A stretch of 64,000 bases of DNA from Ciborinia camelliae (Eukaryota > Ascomycota > Leotiomycetes > Helotiales > Sclerotiniaceae), in contig JANPYM010000002.1 in assembly GCA_025890175.1 (NCBI GenBank), forward strand, positions 2,079,747 to 2,143,746. Direction: 5' to 3'. The position numbers were made by a program, and so were the translations under genes. Positions 14,258-27,469 of the stretch are shown piece by piece. Each line of letters opens with the position of its first letter. Position 1 is the first letter of the stretch. The notes below the pieces were generated by a model. The model had not been told where the DNA came from and did no database searches. It saw only the letters and a list, made by a program, of their open reading frames with translations.

Positions 14258-17200
14258 ATGTCACCATCATATGGAGATCCGGAGGTAAATTTGAAGCATA
14301 TTCTAGGTAATGAATATTCTTGATTGGCTGTTCTCTCGCAATAAAGTTAAACAAATCTCAGGTATCTTGAAAAATAGAAAGGGAGATTTCACCAAGTATC
14401 TGAAAGGTAAATCTATCTAGTCCAAGTCATGGAGCTTGGCAGATTTACAGCTGCTAATAACTGGCGGGAACTAGATCTAAAAGACATCTTTCATGGTATC
14501 CACAAGGCCGATAATGTGTATGTCAGATATTCATTCGCCATTGAAGGTTTTGACCTAATCTAGACACCAGGGATCAACTTAAAGACGATACATACCACAA
14601 CATATTCGAGATTCTATTCGAAATTGTGATCGAGGAGAAACGGAAACATCTAGTCTCTGCAAAGTCAAAAAAACAGTCGGCCACTAGGTTGGAATCTTGT
14701 TCCGAGGCCATATATTCCATCGTGCAGGCCGGGGTATACAAGTTTAAGAAGAGGACCATAAACGCTCTGATTACCCACATTATTGATACAATTCCTACAT
14801 CCACTGGAGACTACTTTCAGCTGATAGCAACTGATTATCTCAAGGCACTAGGCTATCTGCTCGAGCAACCAGCCATTGCAGAAGGTCTAAAGGATATTCG
14901 GACTGAACTTATCGACTTTTCCGTCGGTGGTATCGAGTTGTACCTGGGGGATGCTGACGGAGATCTATCAGAGTCTGGCAATGGAATTGGCCATCCATCA
15001 CTGCCCAAATCTTCCACCGGGCTGGGAAGTATTCCAAAGACACCAAATTCGGTGTCTAGGCAAAACGTCGGAGACCTTTGCCAAATTCTCTTCTCGCTCC
15101 TTTCTACTACCAACAATCCTCCATTCACAACTCTTGAGCGAATGGCCGACATAATGATGCGCTTGCTACAGTATCTGAATTCGAATGTAAGCAAGCTACA
15201 TCAGGTAGCATTCTCAGTTCTTAATATCGTGTTATCATTTTTCAGTGAAGATCATACCTCGTTTTCGTTTTCAATTGGTCGAGAGTTGCTTCCTTTGATG
15301 TGTCGACTTTGGCAAGGTAAAGCAATAGCTAAGGATGAAATGATTAACTCTGTGCGAGATGAAATGTTGATTAGTTTTTACCACATCCATCTACACCTGG
15401 AGAGCAATATTATGAGCAATGATGATGTCGAGCTGCACGATAATCTGAACAATTTGCTTGAAGTTTTAAGAGCAGATTATTCTAGGCGCTCAGACCGTGA
15501 TCAACTCCAGTTAGACGATGTGGAAATCTTAGATTTGAGTTCCAGACAGATGAGCTGCGATCCTTTTCGTTTACATTGGTTCCGACTCAGATCTCATAAC
15601 AATCGCACGGCTGAACGTAACTGGGCAAACCTACTCGCCATGGCTATTCTAGAACGATTAGTGAGGGTCAAAGAGCACATACATCAAGTGACACCTAAAC
15701 TGCGAGATGATTCGGATATTTACCCACGAAAGCGCCAACGCGTTTCTCAGTCATCCGAAAGGTTACTCGATCCTCTTAAGTCGGACGATCAGAAAATACG
15801 TTTGGCAGGTTTGCAACTGATACCATTCTTACTGCAAGACTGCAAACTCCCAGCTTCTTCGCTGAGAGAGTTACTGGATCATTTGGGCAACTGTGCCTTG
15901 GACAAGCGTAGTAACATTGCATCGTGGGCTTTACTTGGTATAGCAAGGTCAGTACTATGTTATCCTTGACCTGTCATAACTGACAATCAAGTCACAGTTG
16001 TACATATCAGGTATGTGCTGCAGAGGAATCCTTAATAGATTGGAAGCAGCTCTGGCATAGCGGAGCTAAATCGCTCACTTTTGCGGGTACTTGTCGCGCC
16101 GCTGCTCTGGCGCTTCATGCAATTCATGCCAAACTCCTGGTTGATTATCATGACATCGAAGACAATGTGAACGCAATCATCACTGCAGCTGACATTAGTG
16201 GCCCGCCAGTCCTCTGTGACTCATCGATTTTTCTGGTCGACCACTTGTTGCAAGTTCACGTTGGTGAAGCTCCTGGCGCAAGCCTAGCAGCGTGCCAGCA
16301 TGTGATCCGCTGGGTTTTCGGAAGATGGAATCCAGGTATGAAACTCATTGTGCTATGTTTGATGAAAACTTACAAATCTCAAGCCGATAGATTATTCATT
16401 GCTCGATATGGAAACCATTTGCGCCCTTCTTACTTTGTTAAGTTGTTGCGGACAAGCCTTGGCCTACCAAGATTGCCTGTGTACTCAAACAGTCGTCATA
16501 TAGGAGGTGTACTGTCTCAGGCATGGCAACAACACTTGGATAGCGAAAAGGTTCTCCGTTATCTCTTACTACTTGACGATGGTCCACCTGTCGAAGCAGA
16601 TTTCGTGTGCCGATCCTGTCCAAAGTCCACCGCAGATTATGATGTGATTTTCCAATTAGATAGTGCTCACTTCAGTTCTACCCGAAAGCTGATACTCGAG
16701 TTTCTATTGTCCAAATGTAACGAGCTTCTGCAAATCTGGAGAAGCTTTAATGCAGAACGTTCTCTGCAGATTTCCACTGATATGTATCGAGGCTCACTAA
16801 ATACATGTATCACTGGTCTTCTCCTACTACCGCATTTTGCCAATGCCAATTTAGAGCAGTTATCTATTTTAGGGGAAGACCTCCGAGGATTGAGTGATGA
16901 GTTGCTGGGATTTTTAAGAAGATCCGATGCCAAAGATTTTCAGGCCACCCAAGAGTTTATTGACACTCTTTTACAAACCATCCAGCCTCATATCCCTCCA
17001 TGCGATTCCACTCAATCCAAGCACGTCGTGGAGCAGAATTCTCAGTTACTGCAATTTTTAAGTCTTGTCGCAGGAGAGATCAAGCGTCGCCGTTTAAGGC
17101 CAGAGTCACTTTCAGCGCTTGATGATGATGCCATGGATATTGATGATGAATTTTCCACCCAGAAGAGTCACTCAGCAATAGAAACGCAAAAGCTGAATAT

Positions 17201-20200
17201 TCCCAGGCGAGCTATGGCACTAGAAATGAGTTCTTCATCCTTTTATATAGATACAGTATGCCGACTAATGCTAGTCGCTGGCATGCATGAGTCCCCTGAA
17301 AGTTGCACGGTGCCAACTTCTTTCATCGATGAGCTACTCTCTATGAAGGATGAAGAAATACTATCGTGTCGTCCACTCATGCGCGACATACTCCAATCTG
17401 ATCTAGTGCTTGATGAGACGCATGCCTATCACCTTCTCGAGCGTGTGGGGCACATTCTATCATCAGCCGATTTCATGGCTAGCGAAATTGCCATGTGCGC
17501 ATGCTTGGACGTATTGGTAGGACTTTTACCTATCTGGTCAGTGGAAGAGCAGAGTCCTTTTGGGATTCACGCTACGCAACTTTATGATTTTCTAATTTCA
17601 CGGATCCAAAAAGGCAAAGCTTCAACAGTTGTGCAGCTAGGGATTGTTAATTTGCTGCGACAGCTTTTGAGAACGAATCAGAATTATGGAAATGCACCTT
17701 CTCGACCCTCGCCACGTACAAGTCTGTTGGCGCTTCTCGAAAAGGGTACTGCTTCTACGAAGTTTTTCATTGGTGGTCAGCTCTCGGAAATATTTGAGCT
17801 GTTCACGTTGAAAGAGCATGACAGAATATTTGTAGATGTGCTTGAGCTCTTACCTTCTGATCCAGAATTCTTGGAAGGCATCGCGCTTCGACTTTATGTC
17901 CTAGCCAAACTAGCTTCCCGTTGGTCAACGCTTCTGCGAAGATGCATTTACCATATCTTCGAAACTCCGGGTAGAATTCTTGGTTCTGTTCGGCATGCAA
18001 CTCGGTGTTTATCCATTGTTGCTTCTGCGCTCGCAGTGCAAAGTCCACAAGAGCTGTTTGCATTATTTGCGCCTCAAATTCTCTACACGTGGCTCGAGAT
18101 AGAGACAATGGACGATATACCATACCAAATATTTGGCTTCGCTACTCTCAGCGAGTTATTGGTATTTGCCCAGGAAGAGGCGTCCGCCCTTATGATGATG
18201 CGGGGTCATGATTCCCAACTGGATCACCTCGCCGAGCTGCTAAAGATTCCCGCAACCCAGCTACTTCAGAAATGTTTTACGAAAGTTATGGCATATTGTA
18301 TTGCCAACGATATAAGCATTCCGCCTTCGAGTGACAAGAAACATATAAGTGGTGAGATTCGACTAAAAAAACGCCTCGGTCAAGAACTGTTCTTGGAATG
18401 TGTCAATCTCCATTTTACAGATATATTGGCTACCCTATTTAATATCATAGACCAAGAACAGCATGTCGAAAAGTCATTTGCCAAGGATGAGAGCTTGGTG
18501 TATGCTGCCACTATTATGGGGAAAATTAAATCTCTGAGCTCGTCCGAGATCGCCTTGCCTGCAAACCAGCAACCTGCGTTCAAAGCAAAATACCTCTCAC
18601 ATGAAATCAAACATTTGTGTGCAAGAACAGTGCATGAGGCAGGCGATTTATACACTCCAAGTTTAGTAGCTTTCATTTCTAGAAAGTTACTTAGAACTAT
18701 CCACCCTGCACTTGGATCGCTGCATGCTTGCTCTGTATTGCGGAAGCTTCGTGTTCTGATCTCGCTTGCCGGAAACTCTGTAACTCAAGGTTATCCTTTG
18801 GAAATGCTTCTTCGATCTGTAAGGCCTTTCATCAAGGACCCTGAATGTGCAGATGATGCTATCGGAATTTTGCAATATTTGTTGAGTCAGGGCTCAGAAT
18901 ACCTAAAATTATCCCCATCGTTTGTTGCAAGTATTACCCTTTCAATACTCGGATCTTTGCGTGTCTTCATGCAGGAGAGTAGATCTAGCACAACACAGGA
19001 GAGTCAACACCAAGCTACAATGTCCAAGGCTCAGAAGTTTCATCTCTGGGTTGGGAAGTATGCTTCTAAGTATGAATCTCCTGTTTTGGTGGGATCTTTG
19101 AGTTCAAGTTTCAAATCTCTCGTGGCCTCTGCTCAGGAGGTTCGAGCAATCGGGAATGCTGAAAAAGGAACAGTAGAAAGCACACTGCTGGACCAGCTAC
19201 TGGAGGATGAAAAGAATGGAGGCGCTTTACTGACCCTACCTGCTAGAAAGCTCGCGCTCAGTATGCTCTGCTCCGAATTTCAATGTCCTACCTCGTTCAG
19301 GGCCGATATATATGGCGAAGATGCAGCTGCCGAAGAAAGGGCTGCTGTCGTCTGGAAATCTTGCAGAGGAAATTCATCGAATAAACAATATATGTCTTGG
19401 GCCGCGCGGGTACTCGGGAGAGCTTTTGCGGCTACTGGCCATGTGCACCACGAACTTTTGCAAGAATCCACATTGTCCCAAATGAAGGAATTAAAGACGC
19501 CATCCAAAGTTAACCTTCGAGCAAGGGCATGCATATTGAGTATTTTACAATCGTTAATCTTAGGGGATGATCGTTCATCAGTGGGAATTGCCGAGACGGC
19601 TTTACGTATCATTGTTACAACTTCAGACGAGCAGATTTTGGAAATCAGTCGTCAAAGCTTATCACCCCCAGTGTTCGAGGCGTCAGCGTGGAATCCATAT
19701 CCTGTTCCACCCTGTGAGATCACAGAACCTGTAAATGATGTGAATAGCTTAGGGGACCATCTCGAGGCAGATTCCATCCTTTGTCCTAATTGGCTACGGG
19801 ATCTCTCTACTGCATTGGTCAGAGCTGTCCCTCAAGACCCCATACTGTGTGCCTTAGCGCCAGTACTTAGGGATGTACCAGACTTTGCCGATCAATCATT
19901 TCCGTTCATTCTCCACCTTGTACTCTCCACAGATTTCCCGGCACAAAAGAATAACCGTAACCAAATCTCTAATGCATTTGCGGTGTGGTTTTCCAAGAGT
20001 CAATCCGTCGAAAAGAACAACCTGAAAACGCTCATTAACTCAATTCTGTATTTACGCACTCAACCTCTACCTCATGAGAAGTCTTCGGCGGATCGTTTGC
20101 ATTGGTTGGATCTCGACTACCTTAAAGTCGCTACAGCAGCCATGCATTGTGGAATGTTTAAAACGGCTCTAATATTTGTCGAAGAATACCAATCGATCCC

Positions 20201-23200
20201 AATCAAATCATCTCGACGTTCTTCAATGATGAAAGACGGCGGTGAGGCTCCCGAGATTCCCACAGACTTACTTCTTGCAATTTTTGAGAACATTGATGAC
20301 CCGGATCTATATTATGGAGTGCAACAGACAGCCAGCTTAAGCACGATATTAGCTAGGCTAGAATATGAGAGGGATGGGCCTAAAAGTCTTGCGTTCAGAG
20401 GGGCACAATATGACAGCCACGTTAAGCAGCAAGACCCTGGAGCCGCCCTGGACGCACAGTCTCTTGTTAAGGCACTGGATATGCTTAGCTTAAGTGGTCT
20501 TTCTCACTCTCTGCTGCAAGCACAACAGAACTCCGGAACAGCTTGCACATCATTGGATTCTATGTTTCGTACCGCTCGTAAACTAGAACAATGGGACATT
20601 CCAGTCCCTGCAAGCGACAACCACTCAGTGACGATATACAAAGCCTTTCAAGCGGCTCATCTTGCTACTAACCGTGGAACGTTCATGAAAGCAATAAATG
20701 AAGGGCTTGGGGGTACAATGGAACGCCTCGTGCGAGACGACCTTAGTGCTAGTGCCCTTCATGAATCACTTAGGACCTTGGCGGCTCTTTCTGAAATGGA
20801 TGAAGTACTTAGCTCTCAGGGATCCGAAGAATTTGAAGAAATTCTAGCCAGATTTCAAAAGCGATCCGAATGGATGAAGACAGGGAGGCAAGTACTTCTC
20901 ATATTCGATCATAATCATAGCTAATACGAATATAGGTTTGACGATATTAGTCAGATGATTTCTTGCAGGGGCACGACCTTAAGTACCCTGAGCCAGCAAC
21001 CACGTCTTCGAGATATACTCAATCTCTCCTCTCAAGATACAAGACTAGTGGAAGTGCATGTTGCTCTCATGGCTTCGTCGCTGAATCGTGCTCATGGTGC
21101 TCTACAAGAATCTTTATCTCTCGCAACTTCATTGATTGATCTTATCAAACCGTGCCAGTCCCTTGGTTTGGAAATTGAAGCTGCAGTTCATATGGAGACC
21201 GCGGATGCATTGTGGGAGCAAGGTGAAATGACATCCTCGATAGGCATGTTGCGGGCCTTGGACAATGCATCCTTCTTAAAGGCGCAGACTATATCTGTTG
21301 GTCGTCCTGATCTCCTATCGAAGATTGGTCACCAAGTCTCTGAAGCCAGACTCGAAAAGCCTGATCGGATCATTGAGAAATATCTAAAACCTGCACTCAA
21401 AGACTTAAAAATGTCTGATGGCAATGAAGCTGCAAAGGTTTTCCATCAGTTCGCAGTATTTTGTGACCAACAACTACAAGACCCTGACAGTTTGGAAGAT
21501 TTGGAACGAATGAAGAAGTTGAGCGAGATGAGATCCAGTGATGTTGCCGACTACGAAGAACTCCTGAGAAAGGCCACGTCGTCGACAGAGAGATCAAGAC
21601 ATGCTAGTCATCTAAAAAAGGCCAAGGCATGGCTCGGACTAGACGAGCGAGAGTATCGTCGCCATTGCTCTAGCAGGGAAGAGTTTTTGCGCCAATGTTT
21701 GGAAAATTACCTTCTTGCTTTAGGTGCTTCGGATAACCATGATAGTAATGCTCTACGTTTTACGGCACTATGGCTTGAACATTCTGCGGAGAATTTTGCC
21801 AATGAAGCTGTCGCCAAAGTTCTTGCCAAGGTACCTAGTCGAAAATTCGCCACGCTGATGAACCAGCTGAGTTCTCGTTTACTTGATAATAGCTCGACAT
21901 TTCAGCAACTTCTATTTAATCTAGTTCTACGAATCTGTACGGATCATCCATATCATGGAATGTACCAGATATATGCTGGGTCCCACAGTCGGCCAAATAA
22001 CAAAGATGAAATAGCTGTTTCGAGGAATAAAGCCACCCTCAAGGTTTCAGAGCAACTTAAAAGAGGTGAGAACTCACAGGCAATTTGGGTTGCGTTGGGC
22101 GCCGTCATACAGCCATACACTCAGCTCGCAGGCGAAAAAGATGATCAGAAGTATAAAACAGGTAGAAAGCTTTCAATTAAAGATTCCCAAGCAGGGCTAA
22201 AACTCAACAATTCCCTGAAAAGGCACTCAATTCCTCCCCCGACAATGCAAATAGATCTTCGTGCAGATAAAAATTATTCCAAGGTTCCGAAAATGGTCAG
22301 ATTCGAGTCACAGATGAGCATCGCATCTGGAGTAAGTGCACCAAAGATCATCACTGCCGTGGCGGACAACGGTGCGCGATTTAAACAATTGGTATGAACA
22401 CAGCATAAGGGACATCAACATTATAGCTAACATCTATTAGGTAAAAGGCGGCAATGATGACCTGCGCCAAGACGCCATCATGGAACAGGTGTTCGCGCAA
22501 GTCAGCGAACTCCTAAAAACAAACAGAGCTACTCGGCAAAGAAATCTCAGCATCAGAACCTACAAAGTCCTACCATTGACCTCCATAGCTGGCGTCATCG
22601 AATTTGTTCCAAGCACTATCCCCTTGCATGAATATCTCATGCCAGCACACGAGCGCTTCTATCCGAAAGACCTGAAAGGAGGCGTATGTCGCAAAGAGAT
22701 TGGGGAGGTCCAAGGTCAGTCAACGGAAGCACGAGTAAAGAAATTCAGATGGGTCACCGATCGTTTCCATCCTGTCATGCATTACTTCTTCACAGAACAC
22801 TTCAATGATCCTGATGAGTGGTTCACGAAACGCCTAGCATATACCCGCAGCACAGCTGCTATATCAATTCTAGGCCACGTTCTCGGTTTAGGAGACAGGC
22901 ATGGACACAACATACTTCTCGATTTCGAGAGTGGTGAAGTGGTACATATAGATCTTGGTGTAGCCTTTGAAATGGGCCGGGTTCTTCCAGTCCCTGAATT
23001 GGTACCTTTCCGTCTCACCCGCGATATCGTCGACGGAATGGGCATAACGAAAACCGAAGGTGTATTCCGACGATGCTGCGAATTCACCCTCTCTGCTTTG
23101 CGCAAGGAAGCCTATAGTATTATGACGATTCTTGACGTTCTACGATATGATCCATTGTACAGTTGGTCTATATCACCGGTGCGACTTGCAAAATTGCAGG

Positions 23201-23515
23201 CAGCGCAAAGTGTAGCACCGGAACCGGGAATGGGACACGAGAGAGATGTTGGGAAACAAGCAGTCAATCAACCAAGTGAAGCTGATAAAGCTTTGACAGT
23301 GGTTAACAAGAAATTGTCGAAGACATTGAGTGTGGAAGCTACAGTCAACGACTTGATCAATCAAGCTAGTGACGAGAAAAATTTGGCGGTTTTGTATTCA
23401 GGTATGTTCTATTACTTCTATTCCGTCTCTTCTTTCTATTCATCTGGTGTAACGACTTCATCTATTTGGAACGGATTGCTAATCAATACCTATAGGTTGG
23501 GCTGCATATGCGTAG
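14258..23515 (+). CDS. tel1: Tel1, ATM-family phosphatidylinositol 3-kinase-related protein kinase
   Basis: Tel1/ATM is a very large nuclear Ser/Thr kinase recruited to double-strand breaks and telomeres by the Mre11-Rad50-Nbs1 complex. Eight exons join in frame: 14258-14306, 14362-14406, 14451-14517, 14571-15947, 15998-20887, 20936-22391, 22441-23401 and 23496-23515, giving 2954 residues. The three tiny 5' exons encode an EVNLKHILG...[16 protein letters not shown] stretch that fits the TAN motif region of Tel1. A long HEAT-repeat solenoid follows, then a FAT region. The kinase domain has [12 protein letters not shown] near residue 2629, the catalytic loop GDRHGHN near 2779 and HIDLGVAFE as the metal-binding loop. 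The FATC end is completed only by the last 20-nt exon, which gives GWAAYA. Intron 20888-20935 uses a GC donor (GCAAGT). If the last intron (94 nt) is retained, the frame stays open to 23595 and replaces the FATC tip with an unrelated tail. Start chosen because it is the ATG that opens the TAN-like segment. Confidence 0.95.
20888..20935 (+). other. GC-AG intron in tel1
   Basis: A 48-nt intron beginning GCAAGT and ending ATATAG. Exons join as GGG AG plus G TTT GAC GAT, keeping the frame; the nearest GT donor (20892) combined with the same acceptor gives an immediate stop. The frame without splicing stops at 20924. Confidence 0.87.
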
Positions 23516-25865
23516 AGACGCAGAGAGATGATCAGAAAACCACATTCAGAAGAAAACTGTACAAAGATGTATATGGGGACAAATTTCCATTTTAAAGCAT
23601 TGCTATGTATCATATTTGCGTAAAATGTCCATGATTTGAATTGCGTTATTGGAGGCATAGCTTGGTGTTCTAGATTAGCTTTTTTCTCTGGGATAGGACA
23701 TCGAATAGATAGTCAGAAATGCAATAATTTGTGATGAGGCAGGAGTCAGGAGTTGCTTTAAACAAATTCTTTGAAGATAGAAATTTGTCACTGCCAAATT
23801 CAGTCCAATCTCTTTTCTTCAGTAGGAATAGATAGTGATGAACTTCCTTGTGATTAGCTTATACTGCACCATTATTTGTTTTTTTGCCCTATGGTTTGCA
23901 ACTTTCACAAGCATGAACATTTTGAAGCAATATGGGATAGCAACTTGGTTTTAAGTGCGAATGTTCAAATACGACTGCTCATTCCCGATACACCTAGTTG
24001 GGACCCCGATCTCAATCCTTGAGTATAGTATCACTCCTCTATTTAACCTCGACTATTCTTTACTACAACTCCAAAGTAATTCTAAGCCCGACGAAGTCAT
24101 AGGAAATGAAGTCATAGGAAGACTACACGACTGGCACTGAGGTGTTTCATCATCACCGGCAAGTAAGGAGCTTTTGCAACTGGAGCAATACCAAAGAGCC
24201 ATAATCTGATAAGGTTGTAGGTTAGAAGTAAGTCTTCTTTGTGATGATAGTTATTGGCTGCTTGCTGAAAGGTTTCTTCTGGCAGGTTTTCAACTTGACG
24301 TTTCTTGTGCTGGGGAAGGCGAGTCTAGATATTCCTATATGCACACTTCCCCAGGGTACCTTTGGGTGAATTTTGTGTAAATACCCCTTTTATTTCTGAC
24401 GAAATTTTGAGCATCATTCATCATGTCCCTTGCTCAAGCAAAAGTCACGTCGTATTTTTGATTCACGATAGCTTCAGTTGCTCACCAAAGCATTGGGATT
24501 TCATAAGATCCTTCTGGTCTGACTGTCATGAAAACTCTTGTTCATTGGTTACTTTTGTATCTTGGCATGATTATCAGCACTAACCTTTGATCGACATTGA
24601 TTCATTTATATCAGCTATATGATTTGAGGTGCGTTGAACATTTTTATATGGAATCCTTCAGCGTTAATATGCATTGCAAACCCAGGGTACCGAGATAGAA
24701 AGCATTTGTTGTTTTAGTATCGATTGTTCAATTTGTGTTTGATTTTTATAGATTTTATTTAGAATTAATTTGATAATTGAATTGAGAAATAATATTGGCG
24801 AGAGCATCGTCCTGGGAACCTCATTAACAATATATCTTGGTAGTCTTGAAATTGCACAAGGTCAATGGTGTTTATTTTGTTTATTTCGATATAAAAGATG
24901 TCAAAATTATTTGCTCTCGCACATCACAAATCTCAAATCTCGTATGGACCTTGATACTGATTAACTGGTATCAACCCCTTTTGGCCTAGCCTCCTCAAAT
25001 TCCTTACTGACATAAATACTCCAGAACCATTCATAAAATCTATCTAGAATTGATTGACATCCCGTCGGTCGGCGGAGATGGACATCAGCAACCCTCATGT
25101 CCGCTCCCGAATGTCCGTTTTAGCAAGGGATGTTCAGCACAGTGGTGACACGAGCAAAAAGAAATTACTAAATGGGGCGAAGTCTCATTCCTAGCGCCCG
25201 TCAGCCTTACTGGATCCCTAACCCTTCAAACACTTACACGTTCCCATCACTTCTTTTGACGTCTACCTAGGTACCTATCTATTTCTAGAAGTCGATACAC
25301 TACCTAGTCGCTAAATAGTTGAAGCTCCTCGAATATGCATTGGCCCTATGTGATCTCGCTAAATATAAGATTTTTATGTTATCTCGATCTCATGCCCAAA
25401 GGGGTAATCAAGAAGTTCGGACGCGACAACGCTGGAATGGGAGAGGCTGTGTTTGAATTTGAATGGAATGGTAGCTCGTAAAGTACGTACGTATGAGCTA
25501 TGTATGCTATTTGATTCATTGATACATGCATATCAACGGGTGTACGTGGGGGCATTTTGTAGCCTTGCTTCAGCATGGATTCAAGCTTTGAGATGAGCGG
25601 AAATTTAACATCTTATGCTCCTATCCTGTACCTATGATTATTGATCAGCTTACCCATAATAAGTTTATTTATTGTATCGCTTTTATTTACTTCACTTTTT
25701 GCCTTCAGATAGAGTCCCTCGTTGCCATCAAGTCCTTTTCTGTACTCTGTTTCTTTAAATTCGAAGTTGGATTTGAAGTCCCAGAACCATTTCAGACTAT
25801 AATATCTCAAAGCCCTCTGAATAATCCCGTTTTGTATTTAATACTTCGGGGCCCTCGCCGCCAAA
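23516..25865. other. Intergenic region, no supported gene
   Basis: About 2.35 kb with only short unconvincing frames. It holds the tel1 3' flank and the promoter of the RTA1-like gene. A palindromic CTACCTAGGTACCTATC motif lies near 25263-25280. Nothing else recognised. Confidence 0.6.
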
Positions 25866-27051
25866 ATGGTCACCGAAAGTGCGTATCTAGAAAGCAACAC
25901 TGATTCTCATAAACTTACAATCCCATTTCACAGCTGCTAGTTACTACGAATATGATCATCCATCGAAGGGAGCAGCCATTGTTTTCGCCATATTATACAC
26001 CGCAACTTTCATTTGCACAGCATTCCAGTACATATGGCTGAAAAGTTGGTTTTGGCTATTCATGGTTGTGGCAGCAGCGAGTAAGTTTCACGAAATTCAC
26101 AGAGAATAATAGAATATATCGAAGGCATGTTACTAATACTCAATAGTGGAATCGGTTGGATATATAGGTCGAGTCTACTCGGTTTATAATACGGATGATA
26201 GAAGTGAGTAGACAATTCTCATTTCGAGGTTTATTTACCATGCTCACGAATGCAGATGCCTATATCATCCAATTTACACTCATTTTTCTCGCACCTGCGC
26301 TTATGGCTGCATCTTGCTACATGGCAATGGTATGTGTTTATCCCTCTCCATTCTGTCAATCAAACCTACCTACACACACACACAATCTAACCAACCCAGG
26401 GCCGAGTCATCCTCCACGCAACTCCCACCTCCTCCCGCACGATCAAAAACCTCTGGGTTCCACCCCGCTGGATGACGCCTATCTTCGTAACCTGCGACGT
26501 CATCGCCTTTCTCATCCAAGTTTTTGGCGCCACCTCTGCCACCTCCAAAGACCCCAAGACGGTCCAGAAGGGCTACAACATCATGAAAGTGGGTTTGGTC
26601 ATCCAACTATTATGTTTCGGATTCTTCTTGGTCGTTTCCTTGCGGTTCCACGTGGTTTCCAAACGATTCCAGAATTCGTGGCCGGATACGCAGTGGAAGA
26701 AATTGCTGATGGCGATTAATATTGCTAGTGCGCTGATTTTTGTAAGATCCGTTTCACTTTATCCGTGCTCCTTCATTCACGTATATCGTGTCTTCGTTAG
26801 TACTGATAAATTCACAGGCTCGTTCGATTTATAGAATGATTGAGTTCACCAGTGGCTCGGGCGGCTATCTCACGGTTCACGAATGGAATTTCTATGTCTT
26901 TGAAGCCCTGTTGATTCTTCCGGTTCTGGTGCTTTTTAATGTGTATCATCCGGCGAAGTTCTTGAAGAATGTGGGATGGAAACAACAGAGAGAAAAGTTA
27001 GACCTTCCTTTTGCAGAATCTAGCTTGGAGAATATAAATCCACGTCGATGA
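25866..27051 (+). CDS. RTA1-like seven-helix membrane protein
   Basis: Members of the RTA1 family are fungal membrane proteins with seven transmembrane helices, linked to resistance to aminocholesterol and to lipid or sphingoid-base export; the biochemical activity is not settled. Six exons join in frame: 25866-25878, 25934-26080, 26147-26203, 26256-26329, 26400-26741 and 26818-27051, giving 288 residues. Hydrophobic segments start at AAIVFAILYTATFI, SWFWLFMVVAAAM, IIQFTLIFLAPALM and later regions. The family hallmark near the end is clear: a helix with ARSIYRMIEF followed by a Gly-rich loop and HEWNFYVFEA, then a Pro-containing last helix reaching VYHPAKFL. The first exon is only 13 nt; the ATG (AAAATGG) is in good context and reads YYEYDHPS after splicing, as in the family. 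The gene lies tail-to-tail with the sugar transporter. Substrate unknown. Confidence 0.92.
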
Positions 27052-27469
27052 TTGATGATTGGGTCGGATATGAATGTCCAAATATATGGGGGGGCAAAAT
27101 TTTGATTCGGTGATAGTGAGTTAAAAGGGGGATGGTGGTTTAAGTGCAGTCTATTGGAATTATTTGGGGAAAAACCCGGTCGAGGGTGTAGAGGGTTTTG
27201 GCTTTGGCGTTCATCCTGGTAGAACTTTTTCTTTACGACCTTGCAAGAATATCTCCTAGGTTTAACGGCACTAGTGAGCTTGTATACACCCATCTACTTC
27301 TTTTTATATAAGTAGACTAGAAAGAACGTCTTTAATTCATAAATTTACTCCAATAATTCAATATTATTTCCCATTGACAGTCAAATAAAGCGTAGAACAT
27401 CTCACCTCCAGATACTAAGAAGTTCCCATCATTCCGGCGACCTTATAAATTCATCCATTACACCAATAC
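27052..27469. other. Convergent 3' intergenic region
   Basis: These 418 bases lie between the 3' ends of the RTA1-like gene and the sugar transporter gene. I see no gene; it should hold both polyadenylation regions. Confidence 0.6.
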
